From: Neofusicoccum parvum
Lineage: Eukaryota; Ascomycota; Dothideomycetes; Botryosphaeriales; Botryosphaeriaceae
Direction of reading: 5' to 3'
Assembly: GCA_020912385.1 (NCBI GenBank)
Contig: CP087208.1
Span: 3,224,001 to 3,288,000, forward strand
DNA: 64,000 bases
Shown one piece after another: positions 34,997 through 45,955 of this stretch (positions within the stretch are counted from its first letter, which is position 1; the number at the start of each line of letters is the position of its first letter). A program made the position numbers and the translations under genes. The notes beneath the pieces were generated by a model. That model was not told the origin of the DNA. It saw only the letters and a list, made by a program, of their open reading frames with translations, and did no database searches.

Positions 34997-36086
34997 TCAT
35001 GCTCTCATCGAGTTTAATATAGCGTGAAAACCGGCAAAATTGAGCTCGGCCAGAGTTTCCTCCCATACTTGCTCTGTAACTGTCCTGCCTTCAGGTGTGT
35101 ACAAGAGGGCGGCAAATCTACCAAAAGCTTAGTGAGAGTCCTAGAAGGACGGAGGAACCGGGTCGAACTTACGGATGGATTTTCCAACTCATGAGGAAGC
35201 AGCCGTGTGACTCTTTGCCCTTGTTCACGACCGCATCAACAAAGCACGAGGCCCCCACCTCCTTGGACCTTCCAGTCAGAGCGCCAAAGATCTTGACGCC
35301 CACCTTCGCTCCACCCTGCACGTCGCGTGTCAGCTCGGTGCCCTTGCACCAGGCAGGATCGGCGAGGTTGACGATGACATCGTCGGCGGACACGTAGTCG
35401 ACAAGCTTCCAGAGGAACATGTGCGCCAGCAGCTTGGACGAGTTGTAATTCTCTTGGTGGTCGAAGCTCTTAGGGTCATCGAATGATTGTAGTAGAGGGC
35501 GTGCGTCTTTGTTGGGGAACTTGGCAGCGAGGGTGAGCGCAGCACTCACGATTGTCAGTCGTGCAGGCTGGCCGTCTGATGGTCCCTTTGCCTTGAGGAC
35601 GGGAAGGAGAAGTATGGCAAGAAACACAGTTGAAAGGTAATTGACCTGAAGGCACTCCTCGTGGCCGGTGGTTTTGATGGCGTTGAAAGTGAGCTTTATT
35701 ACGCCGGCATTGAGAAGGACAATGTCGATGCGCGACAGTTGGCTCTGGACGCGGCGGACAAAGTCTTGGATCGAGTCATACGAGCTCATGTCCACTTGAA
35801 AAACATCAATGTTGGCTTCGGGGTGCAGCTTGCGGAGCTTTGCGGCAGCTTCTTCCCCCTTCTCTGGGGAACGGACTGCGAGAACCAGACGTGATAGTTT
35901 GAGTCCCAGTAGCTGTAGTGCGGCCTCATAACCAAGCCCGCTGTTGCCTCCCGTGATTATTGCTGTCTTGCCCAAGAGACTTGTGCTTGAGGCTGGCCAT
36001 TGCGGTTTGGCACAGAATTGGTTGCTGAAAAAGACGTTGGGATAGAATGGAGCAGTGGATGGCTGCATATCCTTAGAGCTGACCAT
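34997..36086 (-). CDS. Short-chain dehydrogenase/reductase
   Basis: 344 aa from exons 36086-35173 and 35117-34997 with a 55-nt intron; splicing adds a 40-residue C-terminus ending MRA and the total is divisible by three. Classical SDR: cofactor motif TGGNSGLGYEA (about aa 46-56), NAG in VLLNAGV, and YNSSK (about aa 214) as the YxxxK catalytic pair; the usual catalytic Ser is likely in TIVSAALTL. The length and C-terminal extension fit WW-domain-oxidoreductase/retinol dehydrogenase-like fungal SDRs. Substrate unknown. Divergent from the transcription-factor-like gene. Confidence 0.88.
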
Positions 36087-36789
36087 GGCGACGGTCTCAG
36101 AGAATTATGCAGACGGAAAGGAGTTTACGATGAGGTATTTGATACAATGTGAAGACGGAGCAGACAGACTGCGATATTTATCTTGAGTATCGTGCCAGTT
36201 TTCGGGCAGTCATCTGTCGGACATGCAGCATGCAGCATGACCAACTGCAGTCCAACATGTTGACACAGCCGACATCAGATTGTATGCTGTTTCTAGCTTA
36301 GCTCCGCGGTATCTACTAAATATACTTTTGATGCATGCTATTGGATCACACATCTCGCAGGATTGCGCACGTAGCATCGGAGAATCCTTCCAGGCGCCAA
36401 CTCAGGAGCTATCCCCAAAACAGAACACAATCTTCCCGCCGAGTGTCACGGGAATAAGCACAGGCTAAGCCTAAATTGGCATACAATCTCAGTACTTAGC
36501 ACTCGTCAAATTTGGATTTCGCTCCGCCACTGTGTTTCTGTCCCTTACCACTTTGTCCATCCCACCCCCGAACTTATGTTTAGTCAAGACAACGGCTACC
36601 ATACACCGCGCAAACATCGGCTGCCTCCTGCAGCTTCACTCAGCCTGGCCAAGTCTGCTCTGTTAGTCGAGATTGCTTTCCGTTTGTAGCTAAACGAAAC
36701 CTTGCCCGCAGCGTCCAACGTGCTAGCTTCAATATCCTCCAGTAATTGTATACCAGTTCTGGAGCCACTCCTCGAGTGCATGACATAAC
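36087..36789. promoter_or_regulatory. Divergent intergenic region
   Basis: 703 bp between the SDR (minus) and transcription-factor-like gene (plus). No supported gene or specific site. Confidence 0.35.
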
Positions 36790-38461
36790 ATGGCTACCGC
36801 GGAGCCTTCAGGTGAGCAGGTCCCAGGCAGGGTAGAAGCGTTATCTTGATTTCCATTTTTGTGAATTTTATGTAACTAATAATCCCCAGGAACAGAAGGA
36901 CTGCATTTTGTGGTATCCAACAATGTGGAGAAGCCCGACCCCAAGCTGCGCAAGTTCATACGTAGGCATGTTATGTTGGGGAAGAACCGGGGGAAGACTC
37001 GAGTCGTTCGGAATAAAGAGGCAAGTAAGGCGCAAGACGGATCATTGCCCGGCTCTGAGGCATCACCCAAACGCGCCTCTGGCCATGAGCGGCATTTGGT
37101 TGGGCCTTCGACCTCTACCAGCGCGCTGTCTCACCCCGTACTCCCGGTCGTTGTTCCCCGCAAGTTCGGGTCTGATTTGGCCGGAATCAGTTTTGCGGAT
37201 GCTGTAGAGCCTGGAAAGATTGAGGTTGTTCTCCAGTGTGCGTTTTTCCCGGGCAACTGTTTCTACTAAGCAAACGGCTAACCAAATTTCGAACCAGTCT
37301 CTTCCATTGCTAAGCAAGTTCTCTTCCCGTTAGAGACATGCATACATTTCGAGAGGCGTGCTGAAGGATGGATTGCGCCTATAGCAGTTGACCCTGCTTA
37401 CCTTCACGCCGTAATTGTCATGTCACACTGCTTCTTCGACGCCATGCTCCCTCAAAAGGTCTCGCCCATTAATCAGCGAGCCTTGCCACATGTTCTCAAG
37501 GCGCTCCAATTTCTTCGTGAAAGATTGGCAAGTGAGGATGACCAGGCAAGCCTTTCAAACACTACAGCAGCAGCTGTTGTGAACCTTGCCGGCTATGCGT
37601 TCTTGACAGGAGATTCCGATACCGCCAAGCATCATATGGAAGGTCTCTGGAAGATAGTCAGGCTGAGAGGGGGCGTGGCAACCTTTAGGGACAATACGAA
37701 GCTTCTGGTCGAGATACTCAGGTATGACTCAACGATTAGTACGAAGCTGAAATCACACTAATGGTGATAGATGTGATTTAACCTTGGCACTGCAGAAGGG
37801 CTCAAAGCCCGTATTCTTTGAGGGCACTTCATCTCAGGACCGATTTCTGCCATATCCAGACCAAACATCACTCCTGAACCTGCGCACACCTGCTACTACA
37901 TGCTCTGGGTTTGAATCAGCTATCCCATTCACCGACATGGACGACGAACTGGCATGTGCTTGGATGGTCATGTCCGACTTCTGCGCAGTGATTAATTTCG
38001 CTACCGAGTCCGGAAGTCGAATCTCCACGAATATCTTCCTGGATACTATGGCCTCAGTCATGTACCGCCTCCTCGATATGCGCTTCGGGGTTGGCTCCAA
38101 CGATGAGTTAACCCGCCTTGGTCTACTTGCACTTGCATATTCTGTTTTCCTCCCAAGGAATTATCCGGGCACGTCTCAGCCTTACTTCGCCCCTGCATTC
38201 AGAGGCTGCCTTGCCACACTACATTGCCAAGTTTCGCCGCATCTCCTACTCTGGTTCCTCATGGTAGGGGCTATATCAGTGTTTGACACTACCGATGATG
38301 CATGGTTGAAGGGTTTTCTGCTCATCAACACGCGCTTGTGCAATATTGATTCGTGGAGGGATATGCAGGATGTCTTGAAGTCATTCATGTGGGTCAATCT
38401 GGTGCATGACAAACCTGGAAAGGAGTTTTTTGATAACTTGGTCAGTAGCTCAAGAAGTTGA
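36790..38461 (+). CDS. Fungal_trans_2-like transcription-factor domain protein without zinc cluster
   Basis: 494 aa from exons 36790-36811, 36890-37237, 37298-37721 and 37771-38461; introns 78, 60 and 49 nt; phases fit. The N-terminus (GLHFVVSNNVEKPDPKLRKF, then IRRHVMLGKNRGK) is the start found in the fungal family often labelled tachykinin family or Fungal_trans_2, where an FV..x..R..VR.HVM block is followed by a helical regulatory domain. No Zn2Cys6 cluster is seen. Conserved helical blocks include YLHAVIVMSHCFFDA and ATAFRD-like GGVATFRDNTKLLVEIL. Possibly a regulator of the neighbouring SDR, by position only. Confidence 0.75.
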
Positions 38462-39414
38462 GCAGAGCGCAGTCCTCCAGATTGTGAACCACCATACGCA
38501 GAAAGATGACGGAGGTGTCGGAGAATCAAGATTCAACAAATTAGATCACGACGATATTAGCCAAAGACAGCGCAATCTGCTCGTTGGTCGAATAAAGAAC
38601 AGTGTCAGATACGCAGGCTTTATGGAACGCAAATAATTTGCGGGTCCAGGCCGTTATAGCTAAACTAGCACGATCCGGTCGACACCTTTAAGAAGGCAAC
38701 AGGCTTGCGAATGGCGTTAAGCCCTCTGGAGCTACCGATGTTTGTATTCCTGGTGTCTACGCCAAGACGGATACGGGTCTTCTTGGTGCGGACGCCTGTT
38801 GCTAATAGCGAGCACTACAGGCGCGACGAATAGGCGGTGTCTCACCACTCTTAGTATAGCTGTCTATTATATCAGAAATTAACAAGGAGGCACTTTTATA
38901 GGCAGATTCGCCAAAAAGTAATCCATACCGGTTGAGCTGGTACTAGCGAGCAAGATCGTAGCAATGTGATCGGAGCAAAGTTGCGGGGTTTGACACGTCG
39001 CCGATGCCTACATGCCGAGGACACGTGTTGCGGGGCAGCGTGACTGGATGAAAATGAAACACCAAACAAACCGAAAGCTCATCTGCCAGCACAAACACAG
39101 CTCTCTGCATACTGCTTCAGACTGTCCAAGCACCGGTCCATGAGTGCGCGATCATTGTGCGCGTGAGTTCTAGCTTGCGTCCATTGTAGTAAAGAGTCGT
39201 CTCGTGGTTTCTGGTTTCCGCTCCAGAACGTGCCGAGCGAGAATTCGGGAGGGCCGGATACTTACTTAGTTGCATCATCAGAATCAGCCCTTTCTTACAG
39301 CAAACGACTTAATACCAACCCTCTCCGCTACGTCAACAATCAGTTCAACTACATTCAGTCTCACCTTGCCCATCGAGTGAAGAGCCTCCCACACCTCACC
39401 AAAGTTAGGCGGTC
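38462..39414. other. Intergenic, no gene recognised
   Basis: About 950 bp with only short open frames lacking motifs. Confidence 0.35.
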
Positions 39415-40257
39415 ATGGAGGGCGCCTGCGAGTATCCTCCAGAGGCGACGGCCTGGATCAGTCCTGTGGTGCCCAACCCAGAGTGTCTGAAGCGGTAAGA
39501 TCGTGCCTGGTTCTCAAGACATGGGACTGACATGAGGCAGGTTCCTCCGCTCAGGCCAATACTCCGACCTCGTCATTCGCTGCGGGGACAGGACCTGGAA
39601 CGTGCACAAAGTCGTCGTGTGCTCGCAATGCGAGTTTTTGCAGAACGCATGCAGCAAGGGCTTCCAGGTAATCCACAGCGTGCTCTGCCTTCCTGTTTAT
39701 CCATTGTAGATTGCTTGTCACTCTGGATTTTCCACTCACAGAATCTTAGGAATAGAAGTCCGGTATTATCGAGCTCAACCACGACCCTGCAGATGCTGTG
39801 GATGCTATGTTGGAATGGGCTTATTCGGGCGACTACTTGCTGCCTAAAGTAGACACCGGCTGTTGGACTGGTTGCTCCTAAATGTCCGGGTCCACATTCT
39901 CGCCGAGAAGTACTTCATGGAGGGCCTCAGAAGTCTTGCTTGGATCAACGTCATCATGTGGGTCGACAAATACACCGTTGATTCTGATGATGACGCCGTG
40001 ACATCGCCGTGACCTACGACTACACGCCTGACTCTGGCCATCTGCTGCGCGGTTTCATTCTGAATCTTGCGTTCAAAAAGATCAAGACGCTCCTGGTATG
40101 CGATCAGTTTCAAGAGTATCTTAAGAGCGACAGCGCGTTCAGCGTGGAGATAATTCGACGCTTGACTCGCGATGTCGAACCACCCGACTCCACTGCCGAC
40201 TCCGACTGGTCATCCGATAGAGACAGCGACGATACGCCTTCCAATACCGATTCTTGA
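39415..40257 (+). pseudogene. BTB/POZ-domain protein, two frame breaks
   Basis: Exons 39415-39494 and 39541-39667 and a third from 39756 give a BTB fold: YSDLVIRCGDRTWNVHKVVV, then CSQCEFLQNACSKGFQ, and SGIIELNHDPADAVDAML with EWAYSGDY. Introns are 46 and 88 nt. After LLPKV the frame must shift near 39850-39860 to continue with DWLLLNVRVHILAEKYFMEG, as in intact BTB proteins. A second break is an 11-bp duplication (GCCGTGAC at 39995-40002 repeated at 40006-40013); without it the frame runs on to YDYTPDSGHLLRGFIL and a stop at 40257. No intron explains either break. A sequencing error is possible for the first but unlikely for the second. Confidence 0.7.
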
Positions 40258-41074
40258 TAGGATTCCGCAGGCATCTCGAATGTCAATCGTTAAAGCATCT
40301 GTAACGGATGAGTCTGTTCTACTGGAATCCGGGTTTGTTGGGCAGGCGAGTAACTGTTCGTTGTATACACATCGAGGATTAGATAGGGTTTGTTACGAGG
40401 TGCTCAGTGATTTCTTTAGGGCAACTTTATTTATTAACGTGGTTGTCTTCATCCCGCTGGCGCCATGAGCTGTCACAATTTCCCGCGTGCATCCCAGGAC
40501 TCTGAAGAATACGTTTTTTTTCTGATGGCCTTAGGAATACCCTTCCCTCGGCTTGCGAATCAAGATAACAGCTGGCCAGGGTCATCAGCTGTGACCTGCC
40601 ACGCTGCCACGACGCCATCGGACCAGGCGCTCGACGTTCTCTTACGTGGCTCAGTGGTGGACGGCGGGAGGATCGCATAGCGGCTGTTATTACATCTCAT
40701 CCATCATTGTCCCGTTCGCACCTTTGTTGCCGATATGAATGGAATGGATTATGCGAAGGGCAAGACATGGAAACGACCTCATCTGCGCAACAATAAGAAA
40801 GACGATCTTCACCATCCTGGCACCGCAATTTGCCATGAAACATCGCCGTAGAAAAATTGGGAATAACCTCGAAAATGAGCAATCAGCAGTCAAGGAGCGA
40901 CATGTGTCACAGATAACGCACAAAGGCTACCCCGCGCTTACGCAAAGCTGGCCACCTGTGTAAGCATGCGGCTCGCCGCGAACCGCCCGAATATATCAGC
41001 CCACGAGCCCGCCCGCTCGTCGCCGCCATGCACCCACATCAGCACGCTGCACTGTCTCCTTCCCAACTCCAATT
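40258..41074. other. Intergenic, no gene recognised
   Basis: About 820 bp. Short open frames only; the right part precedes the luciferase-domain gene and likely holds its promoter. Confidence 0.35.
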
Positions 41075-41967
41075 ATGAACTACCTCCGCCGCCTTACCCC
41101 TTCGCCGTCAGCAGTGGCAATAGCGCGCAACCACCCGGCCCAGGCGACAGGCGTATCTGCGCTGGCTCTTGTCCTCCTCGTCTGGTGCGTGCGCGACTAC
41201 CGCGCCTTTCTCGCTCTCGGGCGCGGCGGCGTGCCATACAACCCGCTCGGCTGGGCTGCCATCACGTTTCTCATCCGGCCGTTCGCGCTGAGCAAGACAG
41301 CGGCGATGCGCACGGACGACTACCCGGCGACGGGTGCGCACGAGGATGTCGTGGCGCTGCCACCACGCACGGGGTCGCGAGCGCAAGTCGGCGGCATCGC
41401 GCCGCATAGGCAGCTGTCTCAGCATCCGCCGGAAGGGCTGAGGGAGGTGAGTGATGTGGCTCTCTCGCACAAGGAGGTTATGAGATGCTGATGTTTCGGA
41501 ACTAGGACATACATAACCTTTTCGCCAACGCAGCGGCGGTGAACCCGGAGATCTTGGAGATCAAGACGTCGGGGTACGAGCGACACAACGACGCACTGTT
41601 TGTGGCGGAGAAGCTACTACGAAAAGCACAGGCGAGCGGATTGCCGCAGACTGCAGTCATTGCCAACGGGGAGATTGGGCACCCGCATCCGGATCTGTCT
41701 ATCCACCTCTACATGTCGCCGGCGGACGCGCGGGTGCTGATCGAGAAGGGCTGGGCGGAGCGCCACCGCATGTCTGTCCCGGCGGGCTCGCTTTCTAGGA
41801 ATATTCCGATCTTCAGCAGGATTGGTGATACCTTTTTGATGATTTATGGACCTCGGGATGAGGGAGAGATGGCGGTGCTTGGAGTTATTTTGCGGAATAG
41901 CATTCGGTTTATGACTCGGCAAGAGGACTTCCAAGACCCGGAGTGGAAGATTCGGGTGAGCAAATAA
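41075..41967 (+). CDS. Luciferase-domain (DUF5519-like) fungal protein
   Basis: 277 aa from exons 41075-41446 and 41506-41967 with a 59-nt phase-0 intron. An N-terminal hydrophobic stretch (ATGVSALALVLLVWCV, aa 24-39) suggests a membrane anchor. The C-terminal part matches the fungal family called luciferase domain: GEIGHPHPDLSIHLYMSPAD, VLIEKGWAERHRMS, FLMIYGPRDEGEMAVLGVIL. The family name comes from remote similarity; light emission is not implied and function is unknown. It is the only gene between 39 and 53 kb that looks intact. Confidence 0.8.
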
Positions 41968-42874
41968 GAGAATGTCAGTGGAGATTGGAATCTCAGTATC
42001 TATAGCGTAGTATGTAAGTCTCTTCCTCCACTCTGGATATAAACTCAAGTGTATTAACGAGATCTGAAAGGTCTGTCCACTAACGCGTGTATACAGGCAA
42101 GATTTCCTTACTGTAAGCCTACTTAAGAGAGGGAAAATGCTATCACGGTCAGAAGTGCTATCATACTCCCTGTCTCATCAGTACTGGGGGAGGTAAATGG
42201 TAATAGCATCGCTCCTTTACCCCAACTCAACTCGGACGTAGTTCCGTCCTACTGATAGCAGCGATCCAGTAATGGGAATAGGCGCAGTGAATTTTCGTAG
42301 ACTCGGTCCTCACGATGGCATGCGAAGGTTGTGGAAAAAAGGATTACCCTTGGCGCTGCGGTCCGAGACTGCATCGAACATGGAATAAGCCTCAACATTG
42401 AACTTGTGGTGGATGATCAGACCTTCTACTTAGAGGATATCCACGCTGAAAGGCTCCATTGCCACCATGACGGAGCAGTATAATGAACGAACCGCGGGAA
42501 TTGGGTGGACATCTCGATGATTGTGGATTTCGACATGTCAGACTTTGCTGCCTTGCTTCCTTAGGCATGTCGTTCATCTCGAATCTTCTATCATTCACGG
42601 AAACATGGAAACTCCTCTCATTTATGCCCAACCCCTCATCGGCACTCACTCGCGGATAACGATTATCCTCGGTTATGCTATGCCCTCATTCATGTATATA
42701 AAGCAGACCTACTCACCTGTCCTTCAAGAGACAGGCAGAATCTACTCTCTTTCTGACCTCACAACTCTTCACCATCAAATCCAACACGACATCAATGCTC
42801 GTGTCTAGTAAATCAATATCCTAAACGCATCAGGAAGACTTATCATACAAACAGTAGCAAGGATGATAATCATA
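41968..42874. other. Intergenic, no gene recognised
   Basis: About 900 bp between the luciferase-domain gene and the regulator remnant; no supported feature. Confidence 0.35.
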
Positions 42875-43644
42875 CTACATATCCAGTCGCGAAATAGCTT
42901 CCCTAATCTGGCATAACGCTCTAAAGCAGAATCTGCTCTCTTTATCGGTTGTTCCTCTCATCGTGGATTTTTCTCCAAACATCTTTGCTTGCTCGTCAAA
43001 ATATTCAGCATTTTGGTGCCACCTGTCTTGTCTCTCTTCCCAGAATCTAACTAGTCCGAGTAGCGTACTCTGCTGTGTGTCATCTACAAAGCCAACTATC
43101 TGTACTCGCAAGGTGTTTCGCACAAATACCCGGTACTCGACGCCGGTCATGGCTTGTTTTGATCCTTCCTAGAGTTTAGACATGGCTAATAATGAAAATC
43201 CGTTCCGCGTAAGTTCATCAAAATGACGCACATTCCTTCGGAGACTATCTACGATAGTCATGAACAATGAAGAGAGGGCGTTGATATTGTGTTGCGCTGT
43301 CAAGATGTTTTTCGGGCAGACAGCGCAGCTCAAAATCTTAGCTACAACAGCCAGCGCGGAATGTAACTCGGCCAGAGAATGATCGAGATCATCAATATCC
43401 ATTGTTTGGAGACGGGAAGACGTCAAGTAGCTCATTAACATACAGGCGCATGGTAGGCTCGGCTGCGCATTCGGTGGTTCCAGACCGATGAGCTCATCTG
43501 GCGGGGATTCGTCTACAAATTAGTAGCTGGTGACATCTATGGCGTTTGATACGCACCTGCGGGAAACAAAGAGTCATCGAGAAAACTGAAATCGTCCGGC
43601 GCAAGTGGTGTCTCGGCGACAATCAAGCTATTGGTGCTCGCCTC
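42875..43644 (-). pseudogene. C-terminal remnant of a fungal transcription regulator (AflR-type region)
   Basis: Minus-strand exon 43512-42875 and part of an upstream exon (43644-43557) with a 44-nt intron. The translation has a helical block with spaced cysteines (AELHSALAVVAKILSCAVCP) seen in the C-terminal domain of AflR-like Zn2Cys6 regulators. An in-frame TAG at 43169-43171 interrupts it between AMSKL and EGSKQAM, and the same frame then stays open to 42875. The TAG sits where CAG would be a single C-to-T change. The DNA-binding half is absent; an LTR fragment begins about 50 bp upstream. Family assignment is by eye. Confidence 0.55.
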
Positions 43645-43692
43645 CTATCCTGGGCAGAATGTCTCCGAAAAATAGCGAGATGGACCAGTAAT

Positions 43693-43829
43693 GTTGAAAA
43701 TTGGCGCGGTGCAGAATGTAGTACGATTCTTGGCATGCCGTGTGAGGGGGGGCAGGAGAGGTGCCCGACTTATCCTCAAACACGGTACTATACCTAATCT
43801 AGCAACTAACGTACACGTGATTTCCAACA
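43693..43829 (-). repeat. Copia LTR fragment (TGTTGGAAATCACGTG end)
   Basis: Reading the minus strand from 43829, the sequence begins TGTTGGAAATCACGTG, a typical copia LTR start, and is preceded by a purine tract CGAAGGGGGTG (43840-43830) that fits a polypurine tract. About 137 bp are near-identical, in inverted orientation, to 45149-45285; differences include C-to-T changes in the right copy. Confidence 0.65.
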
Positions 43830-44422
43830 CACCCCCTTCGTGGAGTGATGAATCGACGCTTTGCCTGATTAGGCAGTCCACGATAATGAGTGAATGGTGT
43901 TGTCCAGCAACAAGGAAAACGAAAAAGCATACCCAACGCCTGCGAGTGTTGCGATCTCGCTTCGTAGATATTGAAATGGCAAAATGATGAGTAGCATCAC
44001 CTTCTCTTCGTAATTGTGACGATTCAGACCGTCAACATCTCATTCTCTAGAAAACTAAGCCTAATTAGGCTAAAGCACTTATCTGAGACAAGATGTCTAA
44101 GACACGGGGTTTGCTGAGAGCAAACACTTAGCGGGAACGTGTAGGAAAGGGAAGCCTGAGACCGGCTATTCGACTTCTAACTAGCACCTAGGCTGGATAT
44201 ATAAGTTCCCCCCTTCCTCCTCTATTCTCTTTCTTTTCTCTTTCTTTTCTCTAGCTTAGAAACTTTAGTCAATTTCGAGAATCTGACTTGTTCTTCTTGA
44301 GTCGTGATAGTAATCTGGTACATCATTGCCTTAAACTGATGCGTAGGGGTAAGCATCGTCGTTAAATAATTAAGAAGACTGGAAAAACAGTAACTTAAGG
44401 AAAGAAGACTTCCACCACTACG
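43830..44422. other. Transposon-derived spacer
   Basis: Between an LTR fragment and a copia RNase H remnant. Contains a TATA-like GGATATATAAG followed by pyrimidine-rich sequence near 44194-44260 that looks like part of another LTR in plus orientation. Limits cannot be set. Confidence 0.35.
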
Positions 44423-45148
44423 TCAGCACAGACAGAAGGCCAAGCTGCGCAATAAAGGTCCGGTGCTTCTGCTTTGGTAAGGGCTTGGTAAGCCCGTTAG
44501 CGAACATGCTGGCAGTAGGGGTCCACCTGAAGTGGATATTGCCAGCCTGAGCCTCCTAACGCAACCAGTGACTGTGAATGTCCACATGGCGAAGCTTGGT
44601 AGCCAATTTTGCCATGTTCTCTTCTATGAGGCGCAGGGTCTGCTTGTTGTCACATTGAACTTGAATGAGATGACCCGGATTGTAGTCCACTTGCTTGAAA
44701 AGGCGTCTCCACCAGTAGCATTGCTTGGCTGTCTCTAAAAGGGCGAGAAGCTCTGCTTCTGTAGTAGATGTGGTGACTGTTGGCTACTTGGTTGCACGCC
44801 AATCAATAGGAGAGTCATATAACATGTATAATAACCCTTGGTGACTTCGTCTGGTCTCAATGTCATTGGTATATGACGCGTCACTGCTGATGGTAAAGAT
44901 GTTCTTCTCATCAGAGCTATTACCGTGGTAGCAGATACTATGATGCTTGGTTCCAGCCAGGTAAGACAGAACACGCTTGGCGAGATGGATGTGACACTTA
45001 GATGGATTGCGAAGATACTCTAACAGCCGTGTAGAGGCAAATGCAGTATCAGGTCTCGTACAGACGGCAGCGAAGTTGATAGAGCCTATCATGCTTTAGT
45101 AGGCATGAATATCCTGCGCCGTTACGAGATCATCGTTGGATCTAATAT
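44423..45148 (-). pseudogene. Copia pol remnant (end of RT and RNase H), minus strand
   Basis: The minus strand encodes AQDIHAY, IGSINFAAVCTRPDTAFAST, SSDASYTNDIETRRS, TTSTTEAELLAL, LRHVDIHSHWLR and ANGLTKPLP, the usual order of a Ty1/copia RT end and RNase H. At least three in-frame stops (before SMIGS, after DWRATK and after SHWLR) fall where CAA or CAG is expected, the RIP pattern. Cut at 45149 by another LTR. Confidence 0.75.
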
Positions 45149-45285
45149 TGTTGGAAATCACGTGTACGTTAGTTGCTAGATTAGGTATAGTACCGTGTTT
45201 GAGGATAAGTCGGGCACCTCTCCTACCCCCCCTTATACAGCATGCTAAGAATCGTACTACATTCTATACCGCGCTAATTTTCAAT
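45149..45285 (+). repeat. Copia LTR fragment, plus orientation
   Basis: Starts TGTTGGAAATCACGTG and is the inverted counterpart of 43693-43829. The LTR probably continues to the right into AT-rich sequence (to about 45900, with a TATA-like CTATATAAGG near 45835), but the second copy needed to define its end is not seen. Confidence 0.6.
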
Positions 45286-45955
45286 AGTTATAAGCCTAGA
45301 AGCGTATTAGATGCCTTCTATCAACGCTACGATCCTTCTAAACCTCTTTTAAGTGGTTTTTTCACTGTTCCACGGTATCTAGATAGTACTTTTAGTATTT
45401 CTACCCTCTTTCTCTCTTAAAGAGTATCACGGAACCTCCTCTTTACTTTATTATTATTAAATAAGAGTCCTTTAATTATCTATTATTAACTATATACTTC
45501 TCTTACTGTTGAACAAACAGCCTAAGGGCTACTGTACCTGGGTGGATTTCAGCTGTAGAGCGAGTTGGTTTCCTAGAGAAGCAATCTGGTTGGGAAACCA
45601 AAGGTCCGAAAAGGACCAGATTGGCGAGAGCCAATTGGGGTTTAGTGTAGCACGTGACGCACACGTATATCTTCCGTGTGCGGCTAACAGGTAGAAGAAT
45701 TAAACGACTCATCGTGGACTGTCTCTATACTGCTACTGTGAACCCTTATTATTTAATATTTATTTATTTATTTATTTATTTGTGTTTAACGTCCGTGTAG
45801 AGTCTAAGACTATTACAGACGGGACTAGGTCCATTCTATATAAGGGGCTAGGTACATTTCAATTTTCCATAGTGAACGAGGCTCCGACCGGAGGGATAAC
45901 TAATATACTTGTCAGGGCTCAACCTCAGGATGATCACTGAAAGGTTTATTGCGCT
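45286..45955. other. AT-rich transposon-derived sequence
   Basis: AT-rich, probably RIP-altered LTR sequence. Includes a TTTA/TATT microsatellite at about 45755-45781. No gene. Confidence 0.4.
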
